DNA of 64,000 nt from DATCYX01 sp963714425 (GCA_963714425.1 CAVQOI010000009.1:124001-188000), one strand, 5' to 3'. Positions 51,571 through 60,696 are shown, counted from the stretch's first letter. The notes: a model not told the origin generated them from the sequence alone. Made by a program: numbers and translations.

Positions 51571-52953
51571 CTAGAGATTGATATTTTCCCGGTCACGCAC
51601 CCCGAACATTCTGGGCGGTAAGACCAAGAAGATCAAGTTGACCAGGATTCCCAGCAGCGCTGAGAATACGATCGCCGGGATACCACTGGGGAAAAGCACC
51701 GCGATCGGGAAGGGGAACAGTCCGTTCGGCAGAGCCAGGTTTCCGCCAATGCCAGTTACCAGGATGATCGCCCCCACAGCCAGCTGCCGGGGCTCGAACA
51801 GGTTCACCTTCTCCGACTGGATGAGGGCGATACCCTGCATGCCGATCACACCGAACAGGTAGATCGACAGGCCACCAGTGACTGCCACAGGCAGTGTGTT
51901 GACTATGGCTGCCAGCTTACCGACAAATCCAAGCAAGATGGCAATCACCCCAGCAGCCATCAACACGGGCACAGAGTAGCATCGCGTGATGGCCATCAGG
52001 CTGTTGTTCTCGCCGTAGTTCGTGCCAGCGCAGCCTCCCAGGAAGCCTACCACCAGGTCATCAGAGCCATCGGCAACCAGGTTGAGACCGATCAAGCGCT
52101 TGATCTCCAGCGGTTCGCGTCCGAGCTCTTTGGCGAGCTGGTCGATGTACAGGCTCATCTGGTACAGGTGGGCGGTGCTCTCAGGGATGGTGGCGATAGC
52201 GATCAGGGCAATACCTGTGATCGCTGCCCAAGCATTGGGATCGCCGAAGGCAGGTATGGTGAAGGCAGGCCAGCGCACCCAGGGAGCATCACCGATGATC
52301 TGGAAGTCCACCAGGCCGAACAGCAAGGATACTAACCAGCCGACCACGGCCCCCAGCAAGATAGGCAGCATGCCGATCAATCCCTTACCTTGCAGATACA
52401 CCGAGAATGCAATCGTCAGGACAAGTGTGATCAAGGCTACCGTCCAGTTAGCGCTGGCCATGCCAAGCGCTGCGCCAGCCAGGGCGATACCGATCACGAT
52501 TGCCACACTGCCGGTAATCACCGGAGGCAGTATTCGGTCCAAGGCCTCCTTACCGATGCGCATGATCAGCAGGCCGACCAATATTTCGATGATGGCCGTA
52601 CCCATGATGCCGACCTGCACGATGCGCACGCCATCTGGGCAATAGAATGTGGCGGGGTCATTGAAGCAGTCCGCAGCATACAAGCTCATCGTGGTCACAA
52701 CCACGGTGATATAGCTGAAGCTCGAGCCGTAGTACAAAGGAATGCGCCGTCCAGAGACCAGCAGAGCAATGATCGTACCGATGCCGCTGGCGGTCAGCGT
52801 TACACCCACATCAAACTTGGTGAGGATAGCGACCAGAACGGTTGCCGGGAACATGGTAAGCACCTGCTGGAAGCCAAGGCTGATCATAGCCCCCCAGGGA
52901 GGCGTATCCGCAGGCATGTAGCCCATTATTTTAGTGTTAGTTGCTGTACTCAT
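51571..52953 (-). CDS. NCS2-family nucleobase:cation symporter (uracil-type)
   Basis: This 460-residue membrane transporter has 12 to 14 helices. The N-terminal motif is LGFQQVLTMFPATVLVAIL (the usual QH is QQ), then EVLVGLLIMRIGKEALDRILPPVITG and the signature GTNYGENNSLMAITRCYSVPVL, closest to UraA/PyrP-type uracil permeases rather than xanthine permeases. It would bring a nucleobase in with protons or sodium for the molybdenum hydroxylase and deaminase-like enzymes encoded downstream on the same strand. Reading of specificity is tentative. Confidence 0.9.
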   Translation of the reverse strand: MSTATNTKIMGYMPADTPPWGAMISLGFQQVLTMFPATVLVAILTKFDVGVTLTASGIGTIIALLVSGRRIPLYYGSSFSYITVVVTTMSLYAADCFNDPATFYCPDGVRIVQVGIMGTAIIEILVGLLIMRIGKEALDRILPPVITGSVAIVIGIALAGAALGMASANWTVALITLVLTIAFSVYLQGKGLIGMLPILLGAVVGWLVSLLFGLVDFQIIGDAPWVRWPAFTIPAFGDPNAWAAITGIALIAIATIPESTAHLYQMSLYIDQLAKELGREPLEIKRLIGLNLVADGSDDLVVGFLGGCAGTNYGENNSLMAITRCYSVPVLMAAGVIAILLGFVGKLAAIVNTLPVAVTGGLSIYLFGVIGMQGIALIQSEKVNLFEPRQLAVGAIILVTGIGGNLALPNGLFPFPIAVLFPSGIPAIVFSALLGILVNLIFLVLPPRMFGVRDRENINL

Positions 52954-53445
52954 AGCTCATCCATTTCTCCTGATTGATGGGAATTGAATTCTTGTCGGTT
53001 GTGTCAATCGATTAACGTCCGGCTATAGGGCGATATGTCACCTCCTTCAGAATATTCCCTCTGGCGGAGACAGGATAACAAGATTCAATTTGCTCAATCT
53101 TCCGAATAATCGAACGGGAGCATCCGTTAGAGGGATTGGAGTACACCAGAATGGTGAGAGAGGTCATTATGCGGGCTGGAGCGAATATTTATAGTCTTCA
53201 ATTTGAAGAGGAGTTCAGAAGAGCAAGACCTCCCCATCCACTTATTAATAACACCACAGTCGCGCTAAAGTCACTTTGACAATCGACGAAGAACACATTG
53301 CCCAGCACAATTCCACGAAAGGTGGAAATTTGCGCTTTAGTATTATCGTTATAATGATTATACTATTCAACTGGTAGATGTCATCTTCTCAGGGTGATCT
53401 TTATCGCTTCACGACCGCAATCTCTAAGGCATAGAGAGAGGTGTT
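52954..53445. other. Divergent intergenic region
   Basis: This 492-bp gap separates the permease (minus) from small membrane proteins (plus). I see a short hairpin TTCCAC-GAAAG-GTGGAA (53311-53327) and an AT-rich stretch around 53340-53370 with a TATAAT-like box at about 53351, but no matching -35. No riboswitch consensus that I know could be recognised. Regulatory sites for the permease are likely here but not identified. Confidence 0.4.
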
Positions 53446-53784
53446 ATGAACATTGATCCTGGTCTGGCAATTGTCATCGTAGCTGTGCTGATTTTCTATC
53501 TGCGGCTGATCATTATCCAGCGGGAACGTGCTAAGCGCATTTCACGCGCCAATATCTCTACAACAAAAAAAAGAGGCAAGGAGATCGAGACTACACCTCC
53601 TCCGGTCTACTCCATATTGAGCTCCAATACGACAGACAGGGTCATCGCCGGGGTGGGTGTATTGGCGGTCGTGGCGGGCATCCTGCTCAATACAACGGCC
53701 CTTCCCTTTCCAGTCGCACAACCATATTGGTGGATTCCCACGGCTCTGGGAGTGATTGCATTTAGCTGGGCATTCAAATTATAA
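53446..53784 (+). CDS. Small two-helix membrane protein (unknown)
   Basis: In these 112 residues one helix lies at the N-terminus (LAIVIVAVLIFYLRLIII), then a basic stretch (RERAKRISRANISTTKKRGK) and a Pro-rich linker. Two hydrophobic segments (VIAGVGVLAVVAGILLNTTAL, and PYWWIPTALGVIAFSWAFKL) follow at the C-terminus. No family recognised. It lies nine bases before the next gene and probably forms a pair with it. Confidence 0.6.
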   Translation: MNIDPGLAIVIVAVLIFYLRLIIIQRERAKRISRANISTTKKRGKEIETTPPPVYSILSSNTTDRVIAGVGVLAVVAGILLNTTALPFPVAQPYWWIPTALGVIAFSWAFKL

Positions 53785-53793
53785 GGAGAACGC

Positions 53794-54348
53794 ATGGTCA
53801 AGCGCCCCACCTGCCCGCTCTGTGAAATGGTCGACCAGGTCGAGAAAGTGAGTACGATCTATCTGGTGGGAATCGGCCTAAAGAGGTCTTCCACGAGCGT
53901 CGATCCCAACAAGATAGCGCCGGCATCCAATCCGGTTTTGATGGGCATACCTACACAAAGCTTGCGCGGCTTGAGCAAGCGCCTCTCCCCTCCCGCAGCT
54001 CGAAGCCAGGCATTCACTCGTCCAGTCCATCCCGATATCGCCGTGCTTGCCTTCAGCTTGATCACTCCGATCTTCCTGTTTGGCGTCTTCACCAGCCAGG
54101 TAGCTCTCCTCATTCCCGTGCTCATCCTCTTGGCGCTATTCTACGCAGCCTATTTCTGGAAACGCAAAGCACTGATCGCCCGATTTGAACACCAGGTGGC
54201 AGACCGGAAAGCATCCGACGAGCGCATCCAGCGCGGTATCCGGCGCTGGATGAACCTTTATTACTGTATCCGTGATGATGTAATCTTCGAGCCCGGAAAA
54301 TCCGAACCAACCCCAGCCGACCAGATGCCGGGCTATCTATTCCAATGA
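53794..54348 (+). CDS. Membrane-anchored zinc-ribbon-like protein (unknown)
   Basis: This 184-residue protein has an N-terminal CPLC pair, a two-helix hairpin in the middle (about 77-95 and 100-120), a charged coiled region (ALIARFEHQVADRKASDERI) and YYCIRDDVIFEPG at the end. Proteins with a CxxC start and a C-terminal Cys-Asp-VVFDPG-like motif form a known group of membrane zinc-ribbon proteins without assigned role. AAGGAG precedes the ATG. Function unknown. Confidence 0.6.
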   Translation: MVKRPTCPLCEMVDQVEKVSTIYLVGIGLKRSSTSVDPNKIAPASNPVLMGIPTQSLRGLSKRLSPPAARSQAFTRPVHPDIAVLAFSLITPIFLFGVFTSQVALLIPVLILLALFYAAYFWKRKALIARFEHQVADRKASDERIQRGIRRWMNLYYCIRDDVIFEPGKSEPTPADQMPGYLFQ

Positions 54349-54376
54349 ATGACGGTTTCGATCGCTCATCAAATCC

Positions 54377-55261
54377 ATGCCCATCCAAGATATCACCATA
54401 ACCACAATCGGAGGCGTTGCCCGGGAATTGCTAGCGCAAGGGGGGGATGCCACCGTGCTGGGAGCGACCTCGCGCGGCTTGTTCCTGATCCTGGAATCAG
54501 GATGGGTAATTTACCTCTCACCAGAAAAATATCGCGGGCCACTCACACTGAATTTCTCCGGAGATGGGAGCGAATTCCGGTATCTCCAGAACGGCGACCT
54601 CGCAAGAGTTTCACCTGACGGCCTCTCGATCCCCAAATTAGCTTTGACAATCCGCTACACCAATGCACCCACCTGGAGCGCCCCCTCCCCATCGCAGCAG
54701 GTGCTGCCGCCAGATCAACGGTATGCCCAGTTGCACCAGGTCGTTCAGCACGCTCTTGGCCTCGGAAACACTAGCATCGTCAGCGCCTTGCTGCCATCTC
54801 TTATGGGCATTGATAATGAGCCGGACTCCCAGGAAAAACCCTTTTACGGCTGGGTTGGAGGCTTATCCCAGGCCTTTAAAGATCGCCGGATAGAAGGAAT
54901 CGTTGAAGCGATCAACCCTTTGCTTGGTCTTGGCAGCGGTTTGACTCCTTCGGGGGATGACCTGATCATGGGGTTCAGCATGGTGCTAGCACGCTGGGGC
55001 TCAGTACTTGCATCCAGCTTGAGCGTCGAGGAACTTGCCTCTTGGATAGATCCGCTTGCTCGCCAAAAAACCACCAGCCTCTCTGCCAGTCTGATCGCCT
55101 GCGCGCTACAAGGGCAGGCCAATGAGCGTTTGCTTCTGGCATTGGACGGCCTCCTGACTGGCGAGCCTGATGCTGCCAGGTGCGCAGCATTATTGGCAAG
55201 CTGGGGGAATACCTCAGGCTTGGATGTGCTGGTGGGCATGACTTTAGTCATAAAACAATAA
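54377..55261 (+). CDS. DUF2877 protein (AllH/YlbF-like)
   Basis: These 294 residues match DUF2877: LLAQGGDATVLGATSRGLFLILESGWVIYLSP in the first half and LLGLGSGLTPSGDDLIMGFSMVLAR in the second, which is the family signature. In E. coli the DUF2877 protein YlbF (AllH) is reported as the third subunit of oxamate carbamoyltransferase with FdrA and YlbE. All three families occur in this window, although this one is on the opposite strand and about 9 kb from the fdrA-like gene. It may act with them. Confidence 0.85.
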   Translation: MPIQDITITTIGGVARELLAQGGDATVLGATSRGLFLILESGWVIYLSPEKYRGPLTLNFSGDGSEFRYLQNGDLARVSPDGLSIPKLALTIRYTNAPTWSAPSPSQQVLPPDQRYAQLHQVVQHALGLGNTSIVSALLPSLMGIDNEPDSQEKPFYGWVGGLSQAFKDRRIEGIVEAINPLLGLGSGLTPSGDDLIMGFSMVLARWGSVLASSLSVEELASWIDPLARQKTTSLSASLIACALQGQANERLLLALDGLLTGEPDAARCAALLASWGNTSGLDVLVGMTLVIKQ

Positions 55262-55400
55262 TGATGGGTGACCAAAAAAATAATGGTATATTGGTATGGT
55301 TGCGGCAAGAAAGCCGTCACGTGGTCCCCAGAATTCCTTATTGAGATTCGCATTTATCACATCCACTCCAATCAACCCCTTATCTTGGAGGCAACCCCAC

Positions 55401-56096
55401 ATGCTCCTGACCGCCAACGATGTTGCCAAGATGATCGATCTCTCGTGCGTTAGGACGACCTCGAGTAAGGCAGATATTGAGGCAATGGTAATTGCCGCTC
55501 GGGAGTACGGATTTGGGCAAGTGTCGGTGCTGCAATGCTTCATCCCTTATACGAGACAGCTCCTAGCAACCACCGCCGGCATCCGAGTTGTCGGGAATGT
55601 CAGTTTCCCCTCCGGTTCTGATTCAACCTCAATCAAGGTTGCACAAGCACAGGAAATGCTTGCTGAGGGTTGCGACGAGATCGATATCGTGATGAATATT
55701 GGCAGGCTACGCTCAGGGGATTTCGAGGAAGTTGAGGCTGACCTCCGAGCGGTGATTGAAACCGTGCGCCCACTCCCTGTAAAAGTGATTATCGAGATCA
55801 TGGTCCTCACCCCGGAAGAGGTTGGCCGAGCCTGCGAGATTTGTGTCCGCACTGGCGCTGCTTTCGTCAAGACCGGCACCGGTTGGGCTAAGCGTGGCAC
55901 CACGGTTGAAGATGTGCGCCAGGTCAAATCATTTGTTGGCGACAAGATCCAGATCAAGGCTTCGGGTGGCATCCGCGAAGTCAAGACGCTGATTGCGATG
56001 TATGCTGCAGGGGCGCGGCGCTTTGGCGTTAACCTTACGAGCGGGATCAAGATTGTCGAAGAGTGCATCGCCCTGGGTTCAGGAATAAATGCATAA
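55401..56096 (+). CDS. deoC: Deoxyribose-phosphate aldolase
   Basis: The 231 residues show the class I aldolase pattern of DeoC: MLLTANDVAKMIDLSCVRTTSS, VSVLQCFIPYTRQLL, CDEIDIVMNIGRLRSGD, VKVIIEIMVLTPEE (Schiff-base region) and GAAFVKTGTGWAKRGTTVEDV (the active-site Lys in FVKT), with IKASGGIREVKTLIAMY. It cleaves deoxyribose 5-phosphate to acetaldehyde and glyceraldehyde 3-phosphate, useful for nucleoside breakdown. The ATG at 55401 follows TTGGAGG; an open frame before it, to 55296, is probably not coding. Related specificities are possible. Confidence 0.9.
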   Translation: MLLTANDVAKMIDLSCVRTTSSKADIEAMVIAAREYGFGQVSVLQCFIPYTRQLLATTAGIRVVGNVSFPSGSDSTSIKVAQAQEMLAEGCDEIDIVMNIGRLRSGDFEEVEADLRAVIETVRPLPVKVIIEIMVLTPEEVGRACEICVRTGAAFVKTGTGWAKRGTTVEDVRQVKSFVGDKIQIKASGGIREVKTLIAMYAAGARRFGVNLTSGIKIVEECIALGSGINA

Positions 56097-56136
56097 ACCG
56101 ATGCCAGGACAAGCAGACCTTTACAGCTGGTGACGT

Positions 56137-57675
56137 ATGGATAAATACATCCTTAGTTTTGATCTGGGGACAGGTGGCAACAAGGCTTCGCTCTACGATG
56201 TTGACGGTCACTGTCTGGCGACAGAGTTTGTTGCCTACAACACACACTATCCACAGGTTGGCTGGCATGAACAACGCCCAGCAGACTGGTGGGCAGCTGT
56301 GGTGGAGAGCACGCACAAATTGCTTCAATCCAGCAGTGTGGATAAAAACTGCATCGTGTGTTTGGGGATCTCGGGGCATAGCTTGGGTGCTGTGCCTATC
56401 GATGAAGACGGCAACCTGCTGCGAGAGGCCACTCCAATCTGGTCTGATATCCGTGCTCAAAGAGAAGTGGAAGAGTTTTTTGAATTGGTGAATCCAGACG
56501 ATTGGTATCTGACCACCGGCAACGGATTTCCCGCTGCCTGCTACACAATATTCAAAGTCATGTGGTACAAGCGTCATGAGCCTGAGATGTGGGCAAAGGT
56601 TTACAGGATCTTGGGGACAAAGGATTATATTAATTTCAAACTGACCGGCATGTTGGCCACTGATCATTCTTACGCCTCCGGCACTGGGATCTACGACCTC
56701 CACAACTGGAAATACCACGATGATTTCATCCTCGCCAGCGGTATTACTTCCGACGTCTGGCCTGAGATCGTCCCCTCCACGCATGTTCTCGGTGACCTCT
56801 TACCCGAAGTTGCAGAATCGTTGGGCCTGCATGCGGGGGTGAAAGTGGTGTGTGGCGGGGTCGATAATTCCTGCATGGCGCTCGGCGCCAAAAACATCCG
56901 CGATGGGCGGGTTTACACGTCGCTTGGTTCCTCTGCGTGGATTGCTGTTTCATCAACCAAGCCCGTCCTCGATAAGAAGAACAAGCCCTTCGTCTTCGCC
57001 CACGTGGTCCCTAAAATGTACACCTCGGCGGTCAGCATTTTCTCTGCAGGCACATCATTCTCATGGGTAAGAGATAATTTGTGCAGCGAGTTGGTCGAAG
57101 AAGCTCAGCGAGAAAACAAGGATGTTTACGTGTTGATGAATCGCGAAGCGGAAAAAGCTCCCGTTGGATCAAACGGGCTGCTCTTTAATCCAAGCCTCGC
57201 CGGCGGCACCTCCCAGGATGCCAGCGTTCATATCCGCGGCGCGTATATTGGCCTCGACTTGAAACATGGCAAGCCCGAGATCATCCGCGCCGCCATGGAA
57301 GGCATCGCCATGAACCTACGCCTTCGGTTAGACTTGCTCCGCAAGTACACCACGCTGGATGACGAGATTCTCTTCGTCGGAGGGGGTGCAAAGAGCCGCT
57401 TTTACCTGGGCATCTTTGCAGATGTATTCAATACTCGCATCCTGAAAACCAACATCGACCAAAATGCTGGGGCGTTAGGTGCAGCAGCCATCGCTGCGGT
57501 CGGCTGCGGATTATGGAAGGATTTCGACCGGATTGATGAAATTCACGAAACCGTCGATCTCGTCGAGCCCGTGGTGGAAAACAGCGCCAAATACGAGAAA
57601 TTGTTACCTCTTTTTGATATGGCTGCAGGGTATCAAGCAAGAATCAGCGAGGCGATTCGAGAGTTCCTGTATTAA
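56137..57675 (+). CDS. FGGY-family carbohydrate kinase (xylulokinase-like)
   Basis: This 512-residue two-domain sugar kinase starts YILSFDLGTGGNKASLYDVDG, and has PIWSDIRAQREVEEF, VCGGVDNSCMALGAKNIRDG, AMEGIAMNLRLRLDLL and EILFVGGGAKSRFYLGIFADVF (the C-terminal ATP-binding DNA-K-like motif). It is a distant paralogue of the kinase at 18197. It follows deoC after 40 bp with no clear ribosome-binding site other than CAGCTGGTGACG. Phosphorylation of a ketose or polyol is the expected reaction. Confidence 0.9.
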   Translation: MDKYILSFDLGTGGNKASLYDVDGHCLATEFVAYNTHYPQVGWHEQRPADWWAAVVESTHKLLQSSSVDKNCIVCLGISGHSLGAVPIDEDGNLLREATPIWSDIRAQREVEEFFELVNPDDWYLTTGNGFPAACYTIFKVMWYKRHEPEMWAKVYRILGTKDYINFKLTGMLATDHSYASGTGIYDLHNWKYHDDFILASGITSDVWPEIVPSTHVLGDLLPEVAESLGLHAGVKVVCGGVDNSCMALGAKNIRDGRVYTSLGSSAWIAVSSTKPVLDKKNKPFVFAHVVPKMYTSAVSIFSAGTSFSWVRDNLCSELVEEAQRENKDVYVLMNREAEKAPVGSNGLLFNPSLAGGTSQDASVHIRGAYIGLDLKHGKPEIIRAAMEGIAMNLRLRLDLLRKYTTLDDEILFVGGGAKSRFYLGIFADVFNTRILKTNIDQNAGALGAAAIAAVGCGLWKDFDRIDEIHETVDLVEPVVENSAKYEKLLPLFDMAAGYQARISEAIREFLY

Positions 57676-57829
57676 TCCTCTTGGAATGTTCGCCGCTTGA
57701 AGATCATCGGGGGAGGTCGGGGAGGATTTGCCTGTCCAATTTCCCCCAATATTCACCGATTGGATAAGTCCAATCCCTGATAACTTCATAAAAAATCCAT
57801 ATCAATTCCTGTTGTCATCGATTTGTGTA
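57676..57829 (+). other. Gap between the kinase and the 58004 operon promoter
   Basis: The first half of the 328-bp gap before 58004 contains no gene, hairpin or repeat I can support. The regulatory elements start at 57830 and are listed separately. Confidence 0.5.
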
Positions 57830-57858
57830 TTGACACAGATAAATATGTTTTCTATAAT
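57830..57858 (+). promoter_or_regulatory. Perfect consensus promoter of the 58004 operon
   Basis: TTGACA (57830-57835) and TATAAT (57853-57858) with the ideal 17-bp spacer. The palindromic operator starts four bases after the -10 box. Confidence 0.85.
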
Positions 57859-57861
57859 TGA

Positions 57862-57879
57862 TGTAATAACAGGATTACA
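57862..57879 (+). promoter_or_regulatory. Palindromic operator shared with the 18147 site
   Basis: TGTAAT-AACAGG-ATTACA: six-base perfect arms, same spacing and nearly the same centre as TGTAAT-GACGGG-ATTACA at 18147-18164 (16 of 18 identical). It covers the expected transcription start, a repression geometry. The GntR regulator encoded at 6905 is the candidate that binds it. Confidence 0.7.
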
Positions 57880-58003
57880 ACTTACAGGCGATCTCTCAAA
57901 TTACCTGGTCAAAAAATCAAGATGCTTGTGGATATAAAACATCATAAAACCAAAATAGCACCATGAGCCATTCAACCCCAAATTCTTCGAAAAGGAAATC
58001 AAC

Positions 58004-58975
58004 ATGAAAATCGGTCTATTCACAGCCACCTACCTTGATCTAAAGTTGGAGGAGGTCTTCAAGCTCGCCTCCGGCTTGGGATATCAGGCAGTGGAACTGC
58101 CTGCCTTTGCCAATAACCCCCACCTCGATATCGAAGAGGTCGTCAAAGGCACCAAAGCCGCCGAACTCAAGAATCTGGTCAACTCTTACGACCTGACAAT
58201 TTCCGCCCTGGCAAATCACCCCGAAGGACAGATTGTGCTGGGTCCATACGGAAAAGACACCGACGCAATATTCAAAGGCAGCAAAGAAGAGAAGATCAAG
58301 TTCGGTACCGAGCGCATGATCAAGACCGCCCAGGCTGCCAATGCCCTGGGAGTGCCTGTGGTCACCGGTTTCATCGGCTGTGAGAATTTCGGTCGCTTCT
58401 TCCCCTGGCCTTATTCGAAAGGCTGGTCGGATATGGAAGAGGAGTTCGTCGAACGATGGAGCAAGATCCTGGATAAATTTGGTGAATACGGCGTTAAGTT
58501 CGCACACGAGCCGCACCCGAATGAACTTGTCTACAATGTAGAAACTGCCCTCCGCGCAGTGGAACTGATGGGCGGGCGCAAGGAATTCGGCTTCAACTTT
58601 GATCCCGCTAACCTGATCTACCTTGGCATCGATGTCGAGAACTTCATCAATGCGCTTGCCAAATATATATTCCATGTCCATGCCAAGGATGGAGAAATCG
58701 TAGCCCACAATGTCCGACGATCTGGTTTGATCCCGCAGGGTGACTGGCAAAGACTTGGCCGCGGTTTCCGCTTCAGGATCCCCGGGTGGGGTTCGGTGCC
58801 CTGGAAGAAGGTCATCACGGAACTCGCCATGATCGGTTATGACTACGTAATGAGTTACGAGCATGAAGACGTGACGATGAGTCGCAATGACGGCATCACC
58901 AAGACAATCGCTTACCTGAAACCCCTGATGATTGAAAAACCTTATGAGGGTCGCAACGACGTGCTGTTCAACTAA
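58004..58975 (+). CDS. IolE-like TIM-barrel sugar isomerase/epimerase
   Basis: This 323-residue barrel is the fifth of its family in the window and the longest. It has MKIGLFTATYLDLKLEEVFKL, FAHEPHPNELVYNVET (Glu ligand), FGFNFDPANLIY (Asp), FHVHAKDGEIVAHNVRRSGLIPQGDW (His plus a long loop) and YVMSYEHEDVTMS (Glu/His). The loop after HVHAKD and the length resemble inosose-related and uncharacterised sugar isomerases. AAAAGG precedes the ATG. It heads an operon behind a strong, operator-bearing promoter. Confidence 0.87.
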   Translation: MKIGLFTATYLDLKLEEVFKLASGLGYQAVELPAFANNPHLDIEEVVKGTKAAELKNLVNSYDLTISALANHPEGQIVLGPYGKDTDAIFKGSKEEKIKFGTERMIKTAQAANALGVPVVTGFIGCENFGRFFPWPYSKGWSDMEEEFVERWSKILDKFGEYGVKFAHEPHPNELVYNVETALRAVELMGGRKEFGFNFDPANLIYLGIDVENFINALAKYIFHVHAKDGEIVAHNVRRSGLIPQGDWQRLGRGFRFRIPGWGSVPWKKVITELAMIGYDYVMSYEHEDVTMSRNDGITKTIAYLKPLMIEKPYEGRNDVLFN

Positions 58976-59103
58976 TTGTTTGAGAGGAACCGTAATCAAA
59001 GGGTAAAACAGTGCATAAGTGCGGACGTTTCTCGCAAAAAAACCGCCAACCGCCCGACAAATGCATGAATCACAAAAATTATTATTAATGAGGAGATAAC
59101 TTG

Positions 59104-60162
59104 ATGGCGAACATGATGAAAGCGGCTGTATTCGAAAAAGTCGGCGTGATTAAGGTCAAGGAAGTTCCTGTCCCGGAAATCGCCGCTGACGAAGTTCTCA
59201 TACAGGTCAAGTACACCGGTATTTGCGGAACGGACTGGAGCATATACAACGGCTGGTATTCCGCCGATAAACTGCCAATGATCCCCGGGCACGAGTTCTC
59301 CGGCGTGATTGCCAAGCTCGGCCAGAACGCAAAGAATTTGAAAGTGGGTGAGCGTGTTACGGCAGACATCAATATTGGTTGTGGTACCTGCTTCTACTGC
59401 ATCCGCGGTGAAAAGCTGCTCTGCGATAGTTTTACCCAGCTCGGTATTCACACAGACGGCACATTCGCCGAGTTCGTCAAAGCGCCTTGGGCGCAGGTTC
59501 ACAAAATTCCTGAGAACCTCAGTTTTGAACAGGCTGCTTTCATAGAACCTGTCTCCTGCGTCGTCCATTCAGCCAAGGCGATGAATGCCAGGCTAGGGAG
59601 CAGCATCGCCATCATCGGGGACGGGCTGGGTACGCTTCATGCCCGCATGGCTGTCCTGCGCGCTTGCGCCCCGGTCATTATTTTCGGGGATAACCGCAAA
59701 AGGCTGCAAATTGCCAAAGATATGGGCGCCGATTATGCCATCCACGTTGATGACGTTTCCGACCCAGTGGCTGAAGTGATGAATATCACCAACGGGCGAG
59801 GTGTGGATTACGCGATAGAAGCAGTTGGGACGACAAAAACCTACGAGCAAGCGTTCGCCATGTTGCGGCGCGGCGGAATGCTCACTGCGTTTGGCATCGC
59901 CGGCGAGAACGATGTAATGAACATCCGCCCGTTTGAGTTCGTATTGGGTGAGAAAAAAGTTACCGGTTCGTGCGCGGGCGTCGGTTCCGACTGGCCGGAC
60001 GCCATGACCCTAATCGCCAACGGCAGGATCGACCCGAAACCCCTGTTTTCTATGAAGATCCCCCTGGAAGACCTGGAATGGGCATTGCACGAACTGCGCA
60101 AGGATCCAAGCCTGTTTAAGATTTTTGTCTCGCCCGAGATTTCCGAACGGGAGATGATGTAA
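59104..60162 (+). CDS. Zinc-dependent MDR alcohol/polyol dehydrogenase
   Basis: This 352-residue dehydrogenase contains all usual zinc motifs: catalytic YTGICGTDWSIY and IPGHEFSGVI, and structural CGTCFYCIRGEKLLC. The cofactor loop is IAIIGDGLGTLHARMAVL (GDGxGT in place of GxGxxG) and the C-terminal domain has RRGGMLTAFGIAGENDV. Unlike the paralogue at 20825 it retains its structural zinc cysteines. GAGGAG precedes ATG 59104. It probably oxidises the product of, or substrate for, the TIM barrel encoded before it. Confidence 0.92.
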   Translation: MANMMKAAVFEKVGVIKVKEVPVPEIAADEVLIQVKYTGICGTDWSIYNGWYSADKLPMIPGHEFSGVIAKLGQNAKNLKVGERVTADINIGCGTCFYCIRGEKLLCDSFTQLGIHTDGTFAEFVKAPWAQVHKIPENLSFEQAAFIEPVSCVVHSAKAMNARLGSSIAIIGDGLGTLHARMAVLRACAPVIIFGDNRKRLQIAKDMGADYAIHVDDVSDPVAEVMNITNGRGVDYAIEAVGTTKTYEQAFAMLRRGGMLTAFGIAGENDVMNIRPFEFVLGEKKVTGSCAGVGSDWPDAMTLIANGRIDPKPLFSMKIPLEDLEWALHELRKDPSLFKIFVSPEISEREMM

Positions 60163-60228
60163 TTCCCAGTAGCGTTCCAACGCAGCTAATACAACTTGTC
60201 TGCGCAAAGTCATCACTGAGTCATCGCG

Positions 60229-60618
60229 TTGAAAATCAAAAAAATCGAGCACGTTTCCATCAACGTTACAGATATAAATCGATCGCTCGATTTCTACGGG
60301 CGAATATTGGGATTCACAAAGCTGCAGACCGTTGATTGCGGCGAGTTCGATATCACCTACTTTGGCTTGCCTGATCGTTCCAGACTAGAGTTGTTCGATT
60401 ACCGAGGCAAAAGCCCCAACACGCTGCGTCAGGAGAGCGAGGTAGGTCTCAGGCACCTTGCTTTTCAAGTGGAGGATGTCGGCGCCCACGAGAAGCAGCT
60501 GAGAGCTGAAGGCGTTGAGATCACCCTGCCAACCTGCGACCTGCCAAATCTCGGAGTGCGAGTGCTGCTATTCCTCGACCCCAACGGAGTAACCATCGAG
60601 TTCTGTGAATATCTGTAG
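60229..60618 (+). CDS. VOC/glyoxalase-family protein
   Basis: These 129 residues form a VOC domain with two beta-alpha-beta-beta-beta modules: KIEHVSINVTDINRSLDFYGRILGFTK, then GLRHLAFQVEDVGAHEKQLRAEGVEI and VLLFLDPNGVTIEFCEYL. The first His, the second His and the last Glu are placed as the metal ligands of glyoxalase-like enzymes. The in-frame start is TTG at 60229; no better start lies nearby, so the start has low certainty. Possible epimerase, dioxygenase or lyase role in the operon. Confidence 0.82.
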   Translation: MKIKKIEHVSINVTDINRSLDFYGRILGFTKLQTVDCGEFDITYFGLPDRSRLELFDYRGKSPNTLRQESEVGLRHLAFQVEDVGAHEKQLRAEGVEITLPTCDLPNLGVRVLLFLDPNGVTIEFCEYL

Positions 60619-60696
60619 GTGTCCTCTAGAAGTTTATTGTGAAATTGCATTATCAACACGTTGAAATAAATTGGGTTGATCCAGGAGGTATAAAGA

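Noticed and set aside
52954..53100. Possible purine riboswitch ahead of the nucleobase permease
   Set aside because: I read the minus strand through this leader and found no known aptamer consensus.
55296..55400. 35-residue N-terminal extension of deoC
   Set aside because: Unlike any DeoC N-terminus, and ATG 55401 has a clear TTGGAGG site.
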